NCBI RefSeq assembly: GCF_022539315.1
Contig: NC_066327.1
Coordinates: 17,074,834-17,138,833 of the forward strand
Source of the DNA: Serinus canaria
Lineage: Eukaryota > Chordata > Aves > Passeriformes > Fringillidae
Length of the DNA: 64,000 nucleotides
Direction: 5' to 3'
A program made the translations under genes and the position numbers. The notes under the pieces are model-generated. The model saw only the letters and a program-made list of their open reading frames with translations. It made no database searches and was not told where the DNA came from. Numbering within the stretch: the stretch's first letter is position 1; each line of letters opens with the position of its first letter. This document shows positions 25,977 through 60,426 of this stretch, piece after piece.

Positions 25977-27398
25977 CCTGAACACAGGAGAGTCTGCTCT
26001 CACACAGAGCTGCAAACACACTATGCAGGAGGCAGCAAATGCCAAAAATCAACACTGACACACTAATAAAGCCAAGATATTAATACTGCCAAAAAATAAA
26101 TTTTCCCTTTTGCTCCTGACCAACAAGACCTGCCCCAGTCCCAGTCCAACCACTGAGTAACTCCATTGTGACACTGGGACTGTCCCACACCTCGAGGCCA
26201 GCAGTTTAATCACGTTTTCCTCATTAGAGGAGCCATGAAAGGACCAATCAGGTGCACAACCACTCCTGCAAAGCACTTCACCAGACCCTGTTTTGCAATA
26301 ACCCCCCAGGGTGCAAATCCCCATTTGCCAGGGACCTGAGAGAAGAATTCACTAGTTTTGAAGGAATGCCAGGAACTAGAAATACTCCTGAGAGATCAGC
26401 AGCTGGAAGGGAGCCCAGGTGACAAACAAACACACAGGGCTGAGCAGAACCAGCTCAGGGACACTGAGGAAGGGCCTGCTCCGTCCCACAGGGCCACTGG
26501 GGGCCTGGCTGAAAACACGGGGATGTTTAAAACCACCAGTATTGCTGAGAAAATGATCAGACAAGGCAGTGAGGAGGTGAGAGATGAGCTGGGGGCACGG
26601 CAGGCCCCACACCTGCCCCTTTTCAGGCTCCTTTTCCATCGTGCAGCACCTGCCCAGGCTGTGAGCAGGGTTTAGGCACAAGCTCTGCCCCAAAATTCAG
26701 TGAACCACTTGCCGGTGTCCAGAATACAACCACAGACACAGCACTGAAGGCACCGATACTGGGCCACACACCTCAACACCTGCTGGCTTTGTTCTGTTCA
26801 TCGGGAAAGGGAAAAAAAGGGGAAAAGTCAGCGCAGAGTGCAGGACTGTTGAGCGAGTGCTCCTTCACCGAGCCCGGTGTAAGCCCACCGGGGAGGAGGC
26901 TTTACATAACAGCCCCCCCGGCTCCGGGTGTGTCCGAGCCGCGGCTCTGCCTGCCCTGCCCGAGGCCGGTGCCACCAGCGGGCCCCGCCCGGGCCCCCCG
27001 AGCCCCGCGGCCCGTCCCGGAGCGGCTCCGGCCCCGAACCCTTGCCGAGAGCAAAGGGGAAGGAACAAAGCCCTGACGTCAATTACCGGAACAGGATTAA
27101 ATCCATCACCGGGGCGGGCAGCGCAGCGGCCCCGCCGGCACCCAGCCCAGCCCGGGTCCCGGTGCCGGGAATGCCCCGGCGGTGCCTCCCGGAGGGACCC
27201 CCGCCCTCCGCACGGTGTCACCGCGGGGCGCGACCGGCAAAATCCGCGTTCCCGGCGGGAGATGCGCCCGCAGCGGCCGATCCCGCCCGGGGGCCCGCCG
27301 GTTCCGCCGCGGGGGGCGGCCGGGATGTCCCGGGAGTGCCCGGAGCGGGGGCGGCGCGGCCCCGCTGCCGGCGGGAGGCCCGGCCCAGCCGCGCTCAC

Positions 27399-27560
27399 CT
27401 GCGCTGGCCGCTCCGCTAGGCCCGGACCATCTCCTGGCTGCCGCCACCGGCGAACGATGAGGCCCGAGGAGCCGCCGGCGAGTCACGGAGCGCCGGGAGG
27501 CGCGGGGCGGGCCCGGCCCGGGGGCGGGGGGGGCGGCTCACAAGCGGGCGGCCGCTCCGT
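27399..27560 (-). other. AFF4: AFF4 noncoding exon 1 (5' UTR), transcription start not resolved
   Basis: On the minus strand the sequence ggccagcgcag is followed by the donor gtgagc (27398-27393) in the CpG island upstream of the start-codon exon. This makes 27399 the likely 3' border of exon 1. The 5' border is not visible in sequence; 27560 is only a placeholder. Confidence 0.55.
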
Positions 27561-27732
27561 AGGGGTCCCGGCGGTCCATGGCGGGCCGGCGCCGGGCTGG
27601 CGGCTCGCAGGGCGCGGGCAGGACCGCGGCTCGGCCGGGGCTGCGCTGGGCCCGGTCCCGGTGCCGATCCCGATCCCGGCCCGGTCCCGCCTGGCGCTTC
27701 CCGGCGGCCCCCGCGCGCCGCCGCCGCCCCGA

Positions 27733-27838
27733 TCACGTGACGCGCGGAGAAAACCACGTGACCCCGGCGGAGCGCGCGTAGGAGGCGTGGCAAGGGCCCG
27801 ACCCCGCCTCCTTCGCGCGGCGGCGGGAGAGTCACGTG
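27733..27838. promoter_or_regulatory. Three CACGTG E-boxes upstream of AFF4 exon 1
   Basis: Palindromic CACGTG cores lie at 27734-27739 (within tcacgtga), 27755-27760 (ccacgtgacc) and 27833-27838 (gtcacgtggg). The TCACGTGA context suits USF, MYC/MAX or TFEB-type bHLH-ZIP factors. The sites are seen directly; occupancy is inference. Confidence 0.75.
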
Positions 27839-27939
27839 GGGCAGCGCGCGGGGAGCGCCCCCGCGGCCGTGGCGCCCCCTGGCGGCGGCGAGCGGGACGC
27901 GGCCCCCCCGGGAGGAGCCCCGGGAGCAGCGGGAATGCT

Positions 27940-28133
27940 GGGCAGGAATTCCTGGCTGGGAGGGTGGGCAGGCCTTGGCACAGCTGCCCCTGGATCCCTG
28001 GCAGTGCCCAAGGCCAGGCTGGACATTGGGGCTGGGAGCACCTGGGACAGTGGAAGGTGTCTGCCATGGCAGGGGTGGCACTGGCTGGCGGCACTTTGGG
28101 CTCTTTCCAACCCAAACCATGCTAGGACTCTGG
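27940..28133 (+). mobile_element. CR1 LINE 3' fragment at the edge of the AFF4 CpG island
   Basis: Forward-orientation CR1 tail blocks are present: ctggatccctggcagtgccc, aaggccaggctggacattgg, and the 3' end ctctttccaacccaaaccat. It begins where the CpG-rich sequence stops. Confidence 0.85.
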
Positions 28134-29130
28134 GATTCCCTGCTGGTGTGGTGCCAAGGGTGCAGCACACACGGCTGCTGAACAAAGGAGGCTGTGAGGC
28201 CCAGCTCAGGCAGGAGCCATTGTCCCAGGGGCTGGTAAAGGCCCAGCTCGCACAAACAGAATTTCACAAGGCAAATCCATTCGCTGGAGAAGCTCCCATT
28301 TATTAAAGACTCCTCCCTAAGGAAATAAAGCAGTGCACTACCCCACAGGGACTGTGCAGTGCACTTGCACCCAGGACACCCGAAGGCTGTTTCTGGCTGG
28401 GTTAGTAAGCCCTGCACTCTGAAATGGGGCTGTCTCCCCCTGCTCCTGCTCCCCTGTTTCTCCTTGAGAGGTGAGAGCTCTTCCCGAGGCTGTTTTCCTG
28501 CCAGGCTGCATCAGCTGCTCCCCCGCAATGAGCAGTGGCAGCTTTGCTCGGAGTGGGAGGGATGAAACAGGGCAGGCCCTGGAGGCACTCCTGGCTAACA
28601 GGGCTTTTATAAAACTCCTCATCCGCCAGCAGAGCAGAAGTGAGGCACTGGCAGATGTAGGAGGGCAAGGCTCTGGCCAGGCTGGGGGGTTACTCTGTAA
28701 AATAACAACACCTAGAGACAAAGTAACCAGAAAAGGCAAGAAGAAGGAAAAAAAAAACCACCACCAACTAATATAAACATTGTATTTGAAACTAAACTTT
28801 TTTTTTTTTTTATCTTGATACACAAGGACTTCTGGCTGGAGAAGTTTGCGGGGAGCAATCCTGCCCCTATGTGAGGGAATGCCAGGGCAACTCCAGCTGA
28901 AACCTGCACACAAACACCACAAATAGTTTAGATATTTGCAGTAAGCCTCAACTTAGCAACTAGTGCTTAATAATTGATTCACTTTTCCATTAAATGGCAC
29001 ACCCACTGCACAAGACTTGAACACCTTTCTGGTAGTTTTATTTACAGCCTGCAGCGTGTTCTGTAAAACACAGGAGTGGTCACAGACAGACACACAACAT
29101 GGGGATTTTCAATCATTTAAATAAGCACAG
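28134..29130. other. AFF4-ZCCHC10 intergenic sequence
   Basis: This is about 1 kb between the CR1 tail and the candidate 3' end of ZCCHC10. It contains a T run at 28798-28812. Further TTTATT (reverse AATAAA) copies at 28299 and 29037 could serve as more distal ZCCHC10 poly(A) signals. No gene is recognised. Confidence 0.6.
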
Positions 29131-30529
29131 TTTATTCCAAAGTCTACACACTACTCTTTCCATAAAAATATAAAAAATAGTTTAGTTACTGTATTTAACC
29201 TAAGCCAAGATATTGGGAATTCTTCCACAAGTGATGCCCCCTCCCCAAAAGGGCACTCCAACAATAAGAAATTCAGGAGACTGCATCACCAATTAAAATA
29301 CTAACAGCAACTGCTTCAATCCACCAGAAAACCAAATAATTCCCACACGCCATCCAGCAATCCCTGTTCTGCAGCATGTTTGGATCTGCTTTTGTTAGGT
29401 TTGTGGGGTTTGCACTCACTTGCTTCTCCAGGGCCAGTCCTACAATCAAAGAATGACTGGATTCCTGCAGACTGCCCCTCAGCACAGCCTGGCAATGCTG
29501 CATTTCACACATTCCTGGGAAACACATCCAGAGGGGAACACTTTCCTTTGAGCCCTTTACTTCAAGGAGTCTCTTTTTTACCGAGCATCCAGTGAGAACA
29601 GTGCCCAGTTCTGTTTGTAGTTATTTCTCTGGTTTTGCTGCCCATATTACAGATGGGAATATTCTGATGGAGTTCTGCCGGACACCCACTCCAGCCCTCG
29701 TCTCTGGGGTACACTGAATTTACAAAAAAAGGCACAAAGATGAAACTCCTAAAGCAGCAGCAGCCCCAATTCACTGAGCTGCTGCTCTCCAACACCAGCC
29801 CTGTGTCTTACAAACACTTCCAACACAGCAGCCAAGGACACAGGGCAAGGAAGAGCCCAGAGCCTGTAGGCAGGACAAGCACAACACTCAGCAGGGACAA
29901 ATCAACACAGCTCAGCTGGGTGGTGCAGTTAAGACTGGACCTGGAAGCATCAGGAAAAGCCACTGGAACACAAGCTCAGCAGCACAGAGCCTGTTTGTCA
30001 CCAGTGAGATGGGAGGCTCTGTGTGGGACACGTTGGGCATTCAGGTTCAACAATGCCAGAGCTCCACAGCAGCACTGAAAACTTCTGCTTTTAACAGTTT
30101 AGAGGATTTTTCTCAATGGAAGTGAAGCTGTCATTAACAGAGGAACAGTAACAGAGGAACAGTACATGATGCACAGCATAATCTGCAACAACAACAAAAA
30201 AAAAAAAAAAAGCTTTTGCTTTCCAGCCTGTAAACATCCAGGTTTAGCTGCTACTGGACTTTAGCTCTTATAAACAAATCTGATGATAGGATTTTTTTTT
30301 TTTTTGGAGCTAAAAAAGTAAAATCTTCCATAAAAGGATAAACCACAAAAATACTCTCTCAGTAAGTCTCACGTGCCATTTAATACCTTCCATGTCCTAC
30401 GAACAACTAGGCAGAACACTTAAAAATGGGAGCAGTAGAAATGTTGACCATTGAGTGCTTGGCAGCCATGTGCTCCAGCCCCTGGGAGGGCAATGTCACT
30501 CAGTCCACACCAGTCCTGCTCCTCCCCAG
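29131..30529 (-). other. ZCCHC10: ZCCHC10 3' UTR (putative)
   Basis: The sequence follows the ZCCHC10 stop codon on the minus strand. TTTATT at 29131-29136 reads AATAAA in the gene's sense and is a plausible poly(A) signal. The segment has A/T homopolymers (30190-30211, 30291-30305) and no coding signal. The true cleavage site is unresolved. Confidence 0.45.
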
Positions 30530-39680
<9,151 letters not shown>

Positions 39681-39784
39681 CTTAACGGCCGGGCCGGAAG
39701 TGAGGCCGCCGAGGAGAACGGCGGGACTAGTGGCGGCCGCGGGGCATGCCGGGACATGCGGCCCTGTGGGCAGGGTGCGGCCGC

Positions 39785-39870
39785 CATAGAGACCTCCGGG
39801 GTCATAGCGAATTAGACCTCCAGGGTCATAGAGAGCGAGACCTCCTGAACCATAGAGAGAGTGCCCTCCG
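39785..39870. repeat. Degenerate short tandem repeat
   Basis: The phrases catagagacctccggggt, catagcg...gacctccagggt, catagagagcgagacctcct and catagagagagtgccctccg follow each other at 20-30 bp spacing. This looks like four decayed copies of one unit just upstream of ZCCHC10. Confidence 0.6.
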
Positions 39871-39966
39871 ACGGCCAGAGCGGCAGAGTCTGCCTGCCTT
39901 CCCTCTCTACCGCCCCTGCCGCTCCCGCCGTGTCATTGCAGCGCCCGGAGCCGGTCCCTTTTCGTG

Positions 39967-39998
39967 TCTCTCTGTCCCTGTCCCTGTCCCTGTCCCTG
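39967..39998. repeat. (TGTCCC)n hexamer repeat
   Basis: About five perfect or near-perfect copies of tgtccc run in tandem and then decay into ctctccctggccctgtcc. Confidence 0.85.
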
Positions 39999-42033
39999 TC
40001 CTCTCCCTGGCCCTGTCCTGGATATTTTGCGGTTTGTTCGGTGGGCAGTCATCCAGCTCTGCTGGATTAATTTGGAAACCCATGATATGTAATTCTCTTT
40101 CAGGTTTGATGGAAAGCTGTGAAACCAGAAGAAAAGGAAATTTATCATTTTAATATTTATTTCTCTGCAAATTCCTGACCTAACTGAACTGGTGGAAACA
40201 GCTCCTGGGTAATGCTGGTAGCAGAGGGAGGTGGGATTTTGAGAGCTGGGTGGTCTGTGATGTGATTTGTCTGTGTCAGAGCTTGGGGCTGCAGATCCCT
40301 CAGCAGAGGGGATCACAAAGCCCTCTCCTATTTGAATATCCTAGAATAGGCCAGTGAGCCTTGGGCCAGGTGACGTGTAAGGGCTATTTCCAGCAGCCCC
40401 AGGAAGAGCCTGTGACAGACAGCAGCCAGGGATTATTTTAAGGTCATATTCGTGGTCCTGTTTGGCTGGCGTTAATGAATTCCGAGACTGAACTGGAATG
40501 GCAATCAACTGTAAACTGAGGCTGCAGCTTCTGAGAGGACACTGGGACGCACCATGCTGGAGGATTCCAGAGAAATCACAGATCTTATTCTTCTGCAGAT
40601 CACAGGAAAGGAGGGTGTTGGGTGTGCCAGGCAAGGATTTATCATGAATAAGTTTTGGGCAGGTCTGGGGTCAGGAGTGCCCAAAACCCAGAGTGAGCCA
40701 AGGCCTGAATGAAGCCCAGGGTGGATGCTCTGAGGAACAGAGTGTGGCCAGGACTGGCTGCTGGGGCTGGCAGGGCCCCTCTCCCCCAGCTCTCTCCCGT
40801 GCCCAGGGCAGCAGCCCTGGCAAGTCCCAGGCTCATGTGCTAGCCCAGGGTCACTCCGGGGCACTCTGATCCCCTCTGACACCAGGCTCTGCTCCCTGGC
40901 TCCATCTGGTAAAACCAAGTAAAAATCCTAAAAGGAAGCTGGGCTCCCGGGCTGTGGCTGCACCACATTCCCCACACAGGGCAGCAGCCATGGCTGTTCC
41001 TTGGCACCTTGTGCTATGCTCAGGTGATGCCTGAGAGGCTGCCTGGAGCAGAGGCTGGGCAGAGTTACAGCAATAAATAGGTTTTTATGGAAATCCCTTC
41101 ACAGGGCACACCTTGGGCAGTGCCAGAGCCCGGCCCTGGCTCCACCCCAGATGGACTCCTGGCCATGAGTTCTCCCCCTTGGATAGGTTTGGCTCCATTT
41201 CCCTGCTGGGGTTCAGTGTCCAGTCCCAGCTCCAGGGGATGCAGTCCCACCCTCCCAGGTTGCTCTCCTCCATTCCCTTCTGTTTGCACTCTTTGGGCTG
41301 AAGCTGCAGCGGTGTCCTTGGTGCTGGGGCTGGACAAGGATTGTTCTGTGGGACTGAGCTGGGAGGAGACCTTGCTGACACTTTCTAGGGAGTTCAGAGT
41401 TATTCACCAAGGCAGAGTCTGGAAAATAGGAAAGCTCAAACTGAAGGCATCACAAAGATGCCCGAGGTCAAACACTTCATTAATATCATATCATTAGCAC
41501 CGTGATGCAATTCCTGAGGCAATTCCCAACCCACTGCAGCTGCCAGAGTGGAATGGCTGAGGCAGGCAATGGCTCTGGAGCAGGATTTCCTCCTGCCTGC
41601 ACCAGTGAGTGTCTGTGGGTGTGTGTTCTGTGTCCCTGAAACAAGGGGCAGCCATGTAAATACAGTGCCAGGGCCCTGGTAAGGCACTCTGTTTGTGACA
41701 CCCTGCACTGCCACGCACACTTTGGCGTGTTTCATCATGGAATTAAAAGTATTCCTAAACATTCAGTTTCACGAAACTCACAGATCAAGGTTAGGTTTGT
41801 GTTAGGATGAATCCACCAATCCCTCATGCTTTCATCCCAAAATGCTTCCCTTGGCAGAACTTTCACACTGCCCAAGAGGAGTAGCTCCACTGTCCATGCC
41901 CCCTCCACTGCTGGGACCATGGAATGTCCCAGGAACTTCTCAAATTATGACACCTTGGATTTTCAGCCTGGGATCATCAAAACCAGCCTTGGGCTTTCTG
42001 CTGTAATTCAGGAATAATTAGAATGCCAAATTC

Positions 42034-57739
<15,706 letters not shown>

Positions 57740-57772
57740 ATTTCAGCACTTGTTTATATTATTGCAAACTAC

Positions 57773-57778
57773 AATAAA
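57773..57778 (+). terminator. HSPA4: HSPA4 poly(A) signal AATAAA
   Basis: AATAAA lies 34 nt after the stop codon and is followed by a GT-rich stretch (ttaagttgtcaactttgtac). This implies a very short 3' UTR. Another AATAAA at 58700-58705 could serve a longer transcript. Confidence 0.75.
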
Positions 57779-57799
57779 GCTTTAAGTTGTCAACTTTGT

Positions 57800-58790
57800 A
57801 CGTTCTGAATACAAACTGAAGCAAGTGAATCCCGCAGCACTCTTGGTAACTCTTGGAGAGGTTGGGCAGGGCAGCAGGTCAGAACACAGAGGTGGCGAAG
57901 GACTCGCTCAGCTCAGCAGTGTTTGCCTTTACTGATTGTATTTAGAAGTTTTGGTAGTCTAACTAGACCTCTAGGAACAGCCATAAGCTGCTTCTCCATT
58001 TTTAATGTCCAGGCTGAGTCAATTCTCCCTTGAAGGAAGGGGACAGCAACATCTGAAGTCTGATGTGCACCCTGCTCTTCCCTTTCCCTGTGGATTGCAG
58101 CAATGGCACTACAGGGAGGGCAGGGGAGAGCCAAGGCAGAGTCTTCCATTGCTCTTGGTTTAGTGTGAATGCCTGCTCTGGACTCACTCTGATTTGCACT
58201 GGAACAGTTGATGGTTACAGGAGGTTTGCAGAGCAGGAGGTGGCTCATCAGCACCTTTATTCCTTAGCCCAGACTGCAGATCAGACTCAGAATGTGCTCC
58301 TGGACAGGGGAGTGGGTCTCTCACAAACTCCCCAGCTAATTAGGCCCTGTAAACTCCTTGTCTTTAGTTAAATTAGCTGCTTGTAGAAAGAGTGAATACT
58401 TGTATTTCAGCTGCCTATGCTGATAGTTGATTCTGACTTGTTCCTAACTTTTTCTGGCAGGGGTGTGCTTGCTTCCACGAGGCCTTCATTTGGAATGCTT
58501 GGTTTTTTTGTTTTGGTTTCTTTTTTTCCAGGAAAACCAAGAACTGACGGATATGTTGTTTTGTTTTGTTTTGTTTTGTTTTTTCTATGAGCTTTATACA
58601 ATGAATTGCTTCTAGTACTGATTGTCATTAAACTTGCAAAAATTAATTTGTATGTGTTAAAATCCAAAGCTGAAAAACACCCATTCAGTTATTGCAAGAA
58701 ATAAATGCACTGGATTCTACTGGATCACCTGCTGCAGCTGTTGATTGCAATGCAGAGAGGCCGGGCTGGAGGGAAGGGCTGTGTCCCTGG
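57800..58790. other. HSPA4-RNF14 intergenic region
   Basis: This is about 1 kb between the HSPA4 poly(A) signal and the RNF14 CpG island. It contains a (TTTTG)n repeat at 58557-58586. No gene is recognised. Confidence 0.65.
58557..58586. repeat. (TTTTG)n microsatellite
   Basis: Five units of tttg/ttttg in tandem, ending in a T run. Confidence 0.85.
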
Positions 58791-59680
58791 TTCTTGGGGT
58801 GTGCGAGGAGCTCTGCCGGGCTGCTCCGGGGCTGTGCGGCTTCCCACGGGGTGTTGGGTGGGTGCGGTGGCTGTGAGTTTAAGCTCTCTGTAATGAATCA
58901 CAACCATGGAATGCCCCGCGTTAGAAGGGACCCACAGGGCCTAGCGAGTCCAGCCCCTGCCCCTGCACAGGCACCGCAGCGCTCCACCGTGCCCCTTCCC
59001 GGGGGAGCCCATCCAGTGCCCGAGCCCCGCTGCTGGAGGGAGCCGCTCGGTGCCCGCTCGGTCCCTACCGGGGCCGGGGAGGGGCAGCAGGCGGGGCCCG
59101 GAGCGGCACCGAGCACCGCGGGCTGGGCCGGCCGGGCCCTCCCGGCCGCCGGGGGAGCTGCGGGGCCGGGCCGGCCTCTCCTCCGCCTGCCGGCGCTTCC
59201 CGTCCCTTCCCGTGCTTTCCCTTCCCGTCCCTCCCCGCCGCCGCTCCGCGAGGGGCAGGGCCGGCACCCCCTCGCTGTCCCCGGCCCGCGGGGCCCGGCC
59301 GCGGCTGCCCCGCTGAGGAGCGGGTGAGGAGCGGGTGAGGCGGGGCCGGGCCGGGCTGTTCCCCCGGGGCCGGGCCGGGGCGCAGCGGTGGCAGCGGCCG
59401 GAGCTACCACAGCCACGGGAGCTGGGCCTGGAGCACGGGGTCGGGCCCGCAGCTCGGTCCTGCTGCTGCTGCGGCTGGAAATGAGCCTCGAGCCCTGGGC
59501 GAGCCGTCGGGCCCGGGGCACGGGCGGGACTCTCCCCCCGAGCCCGTGCTGACGGTGGTGCTGGTGTTTGTCCGCAGCAGCCCCAGGCCGGGTGTTCCCC
59601 TCGGCAGCGCCCTGCCCGTGCCTTGAGGGAGGAGAAGCGTCCGGCCCTGGAGGAATGCTCAGAGAGCGGCTCCTCGGCTC
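58790..59680. promoter_or_regulatory. RNF14: CpG island, RNF14 promoter
   Basis: The CG-dense block lies upstream of the RNF14 start-codon exon. It has candidate first-exon donors at 59324 and 59335 (both gtgagg) and at 59708 (gtaact). No TATA box is evident. Long frames on both strands reflect GC content. Boundaries are visual. Confidence 0.75.
58898..59005 (-). mobile_element. CR1 LINE tail inside the RNF14 CpG island
   Basis: The plus strand reads accatggaatgccccgcgtt, then agaagggacccacagggcct, then gcgagtccagcccctgcccc. It follows the reverse-complement order of a CR1 3' end but has become CG-rich. This is a tentative call because the GC-rich background blurs it. Confidence 0.6.
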
Positions 59681-59708
59681 GGCCTCCGCGCTGCCCTGAC
59701 TCGAAAGG
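59324..59708 (+). promoter_or_regulatory. RNF14: Candidate RNF14 noncoding first-exon splice donors
   Basis: The 11-bp phrase gtgaggagcgg places two gtgagg donors 11 nt apart (59324 and 59335). A third, gaaag/gtaact, lies at 59708. One or more probably end the noncoding exon 1 that splices to 60245; which is used cannot be decided from sequence. Confidence 0.4.
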
Positions 59709-60244
59709 TAACTCAGCAAACTGGATTTATTTACATAAAGCCTCAAACTGGCTTTATTTCCCCAAATGGGGAGCTGAGATGCTCCACGAGTGCATCTACA
59801 AGATGCCTGTGCGGGATTTGAACCTTTTTCTGATATTTTCAATCACCAGTGGGACTGTTTCCCTGCTTGCGTTAGAGCACTGGGAGAGAGCTTCTGTTAC
59901 TAATTCATTTCTCCTGTTTTTTTGGGGGGGTCTGTTTTATTCCAAACATCAGTGAAATGTCCCTGTGTCACCTGTTCCATCTCCATATTTCATTATTTCC
60001 CCTCTTACAGCTGTCTTTACCTAATAACACACAGTTTGCTTTCTGACTTTTCAATATTCTGTTGGGGATTTTTTTAAATTTTATAGAGCTACCAATATTT
60101 TTTTTCAACCTGTAAAATACCTTAATTATATTTCACATTGTTTTAGATTGGTTACCTGGGTTTTTATAAAGTTTACTATGCTATAAAATAGCTGCCTCAA
60201 ATTGATAATTTGAATTGGATGCATTAACTTGGTTGATGTTGCAG
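59709..60244 (+). other. RNF14: RNF14 intron 1 (right part)
   Basis: This AT-rich sequence lies between the last candidate donor and the start-codon exon. Nothing is recognised. Confidence 0.6.
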
Positions 60245-60426
60245 AGTGGTGGCAACTCTACAGAAAAGTTAAATGTCTTCAGAGGACAAGGAGGCTCAGG
60301 AGGACGAGCTGCTGGCTCTGGCCAGCATCTACGATGAGGATGAGTTTAAGAGAGCAGAGTCTGCCCAAGGAGGAGAAACAAGAATTTGTCTGGAGTTGCC
60401 TCAAGACTTTAAAATTTTTGTGAGGG
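60245..60426 (+). CDS. RNF14: RNF14 start-codon exon (residues 1-51 plus 1 nt)
   Basis: Acceptor gttgcag at 60238-60244 is followed by 28 nt of 5' UTR and the ATG at 60273. The exon ends ILKFVRG-type sequence as AAAATTTTTGTGAGG plus G, with donor gtgagt at 60427. The last G combines with GC of the next exon to a Gly codon. Confidence 0.93.

Larger units (their letters stand above)
26850..27940. promoter_or_regulatory. AFF4: CpG island, AFF4 promoter region
   Basis: The block is dense in CG dinucleotides and GC-rich, flanked on both sides by ordinary sequence, and contains the donor of the noncoding AFF4 exon 1 at 27399. It has no TATA box, as expected for a housekeeping promoter. Long frames open through it on both strands are a composition effect. 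The boundaries are visual, not computed. Confidence 0.85.

Noticed and set aside
26857..28125. Plus-strand frame of 422 codons across the AFF4 CpG island
   Set aside because: It runs through promoter sequence and a CR1 tail, is made of Pro/Arg/Gly/Ala from GC-rich DNA, and has overlapping long frames on the opposite strand. No family is recognised.
27416..28417. Minus-strand frame of 333 codons over the same CpG island and CR1 copy
   Set aside because: It has the same compositional origin. It overlaps the AFF4 noncoding exon and crosses a retroelement.
58692..59327. Plus-strand frame of 211 codons upstream of RNF14
   Set aside because: It starts in intergenic sequence, includes a CR1-like tail and ends in the CpG island. 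It is not continuous with the RNF14 frame.
58898..59842. Minus-strand frame of 314 codons in the RNF14 CpG island
   Set aside because: The Pro/Arg/Ala-rich translation comes from a CG-dense promoter. There is no splice structure or known domain.
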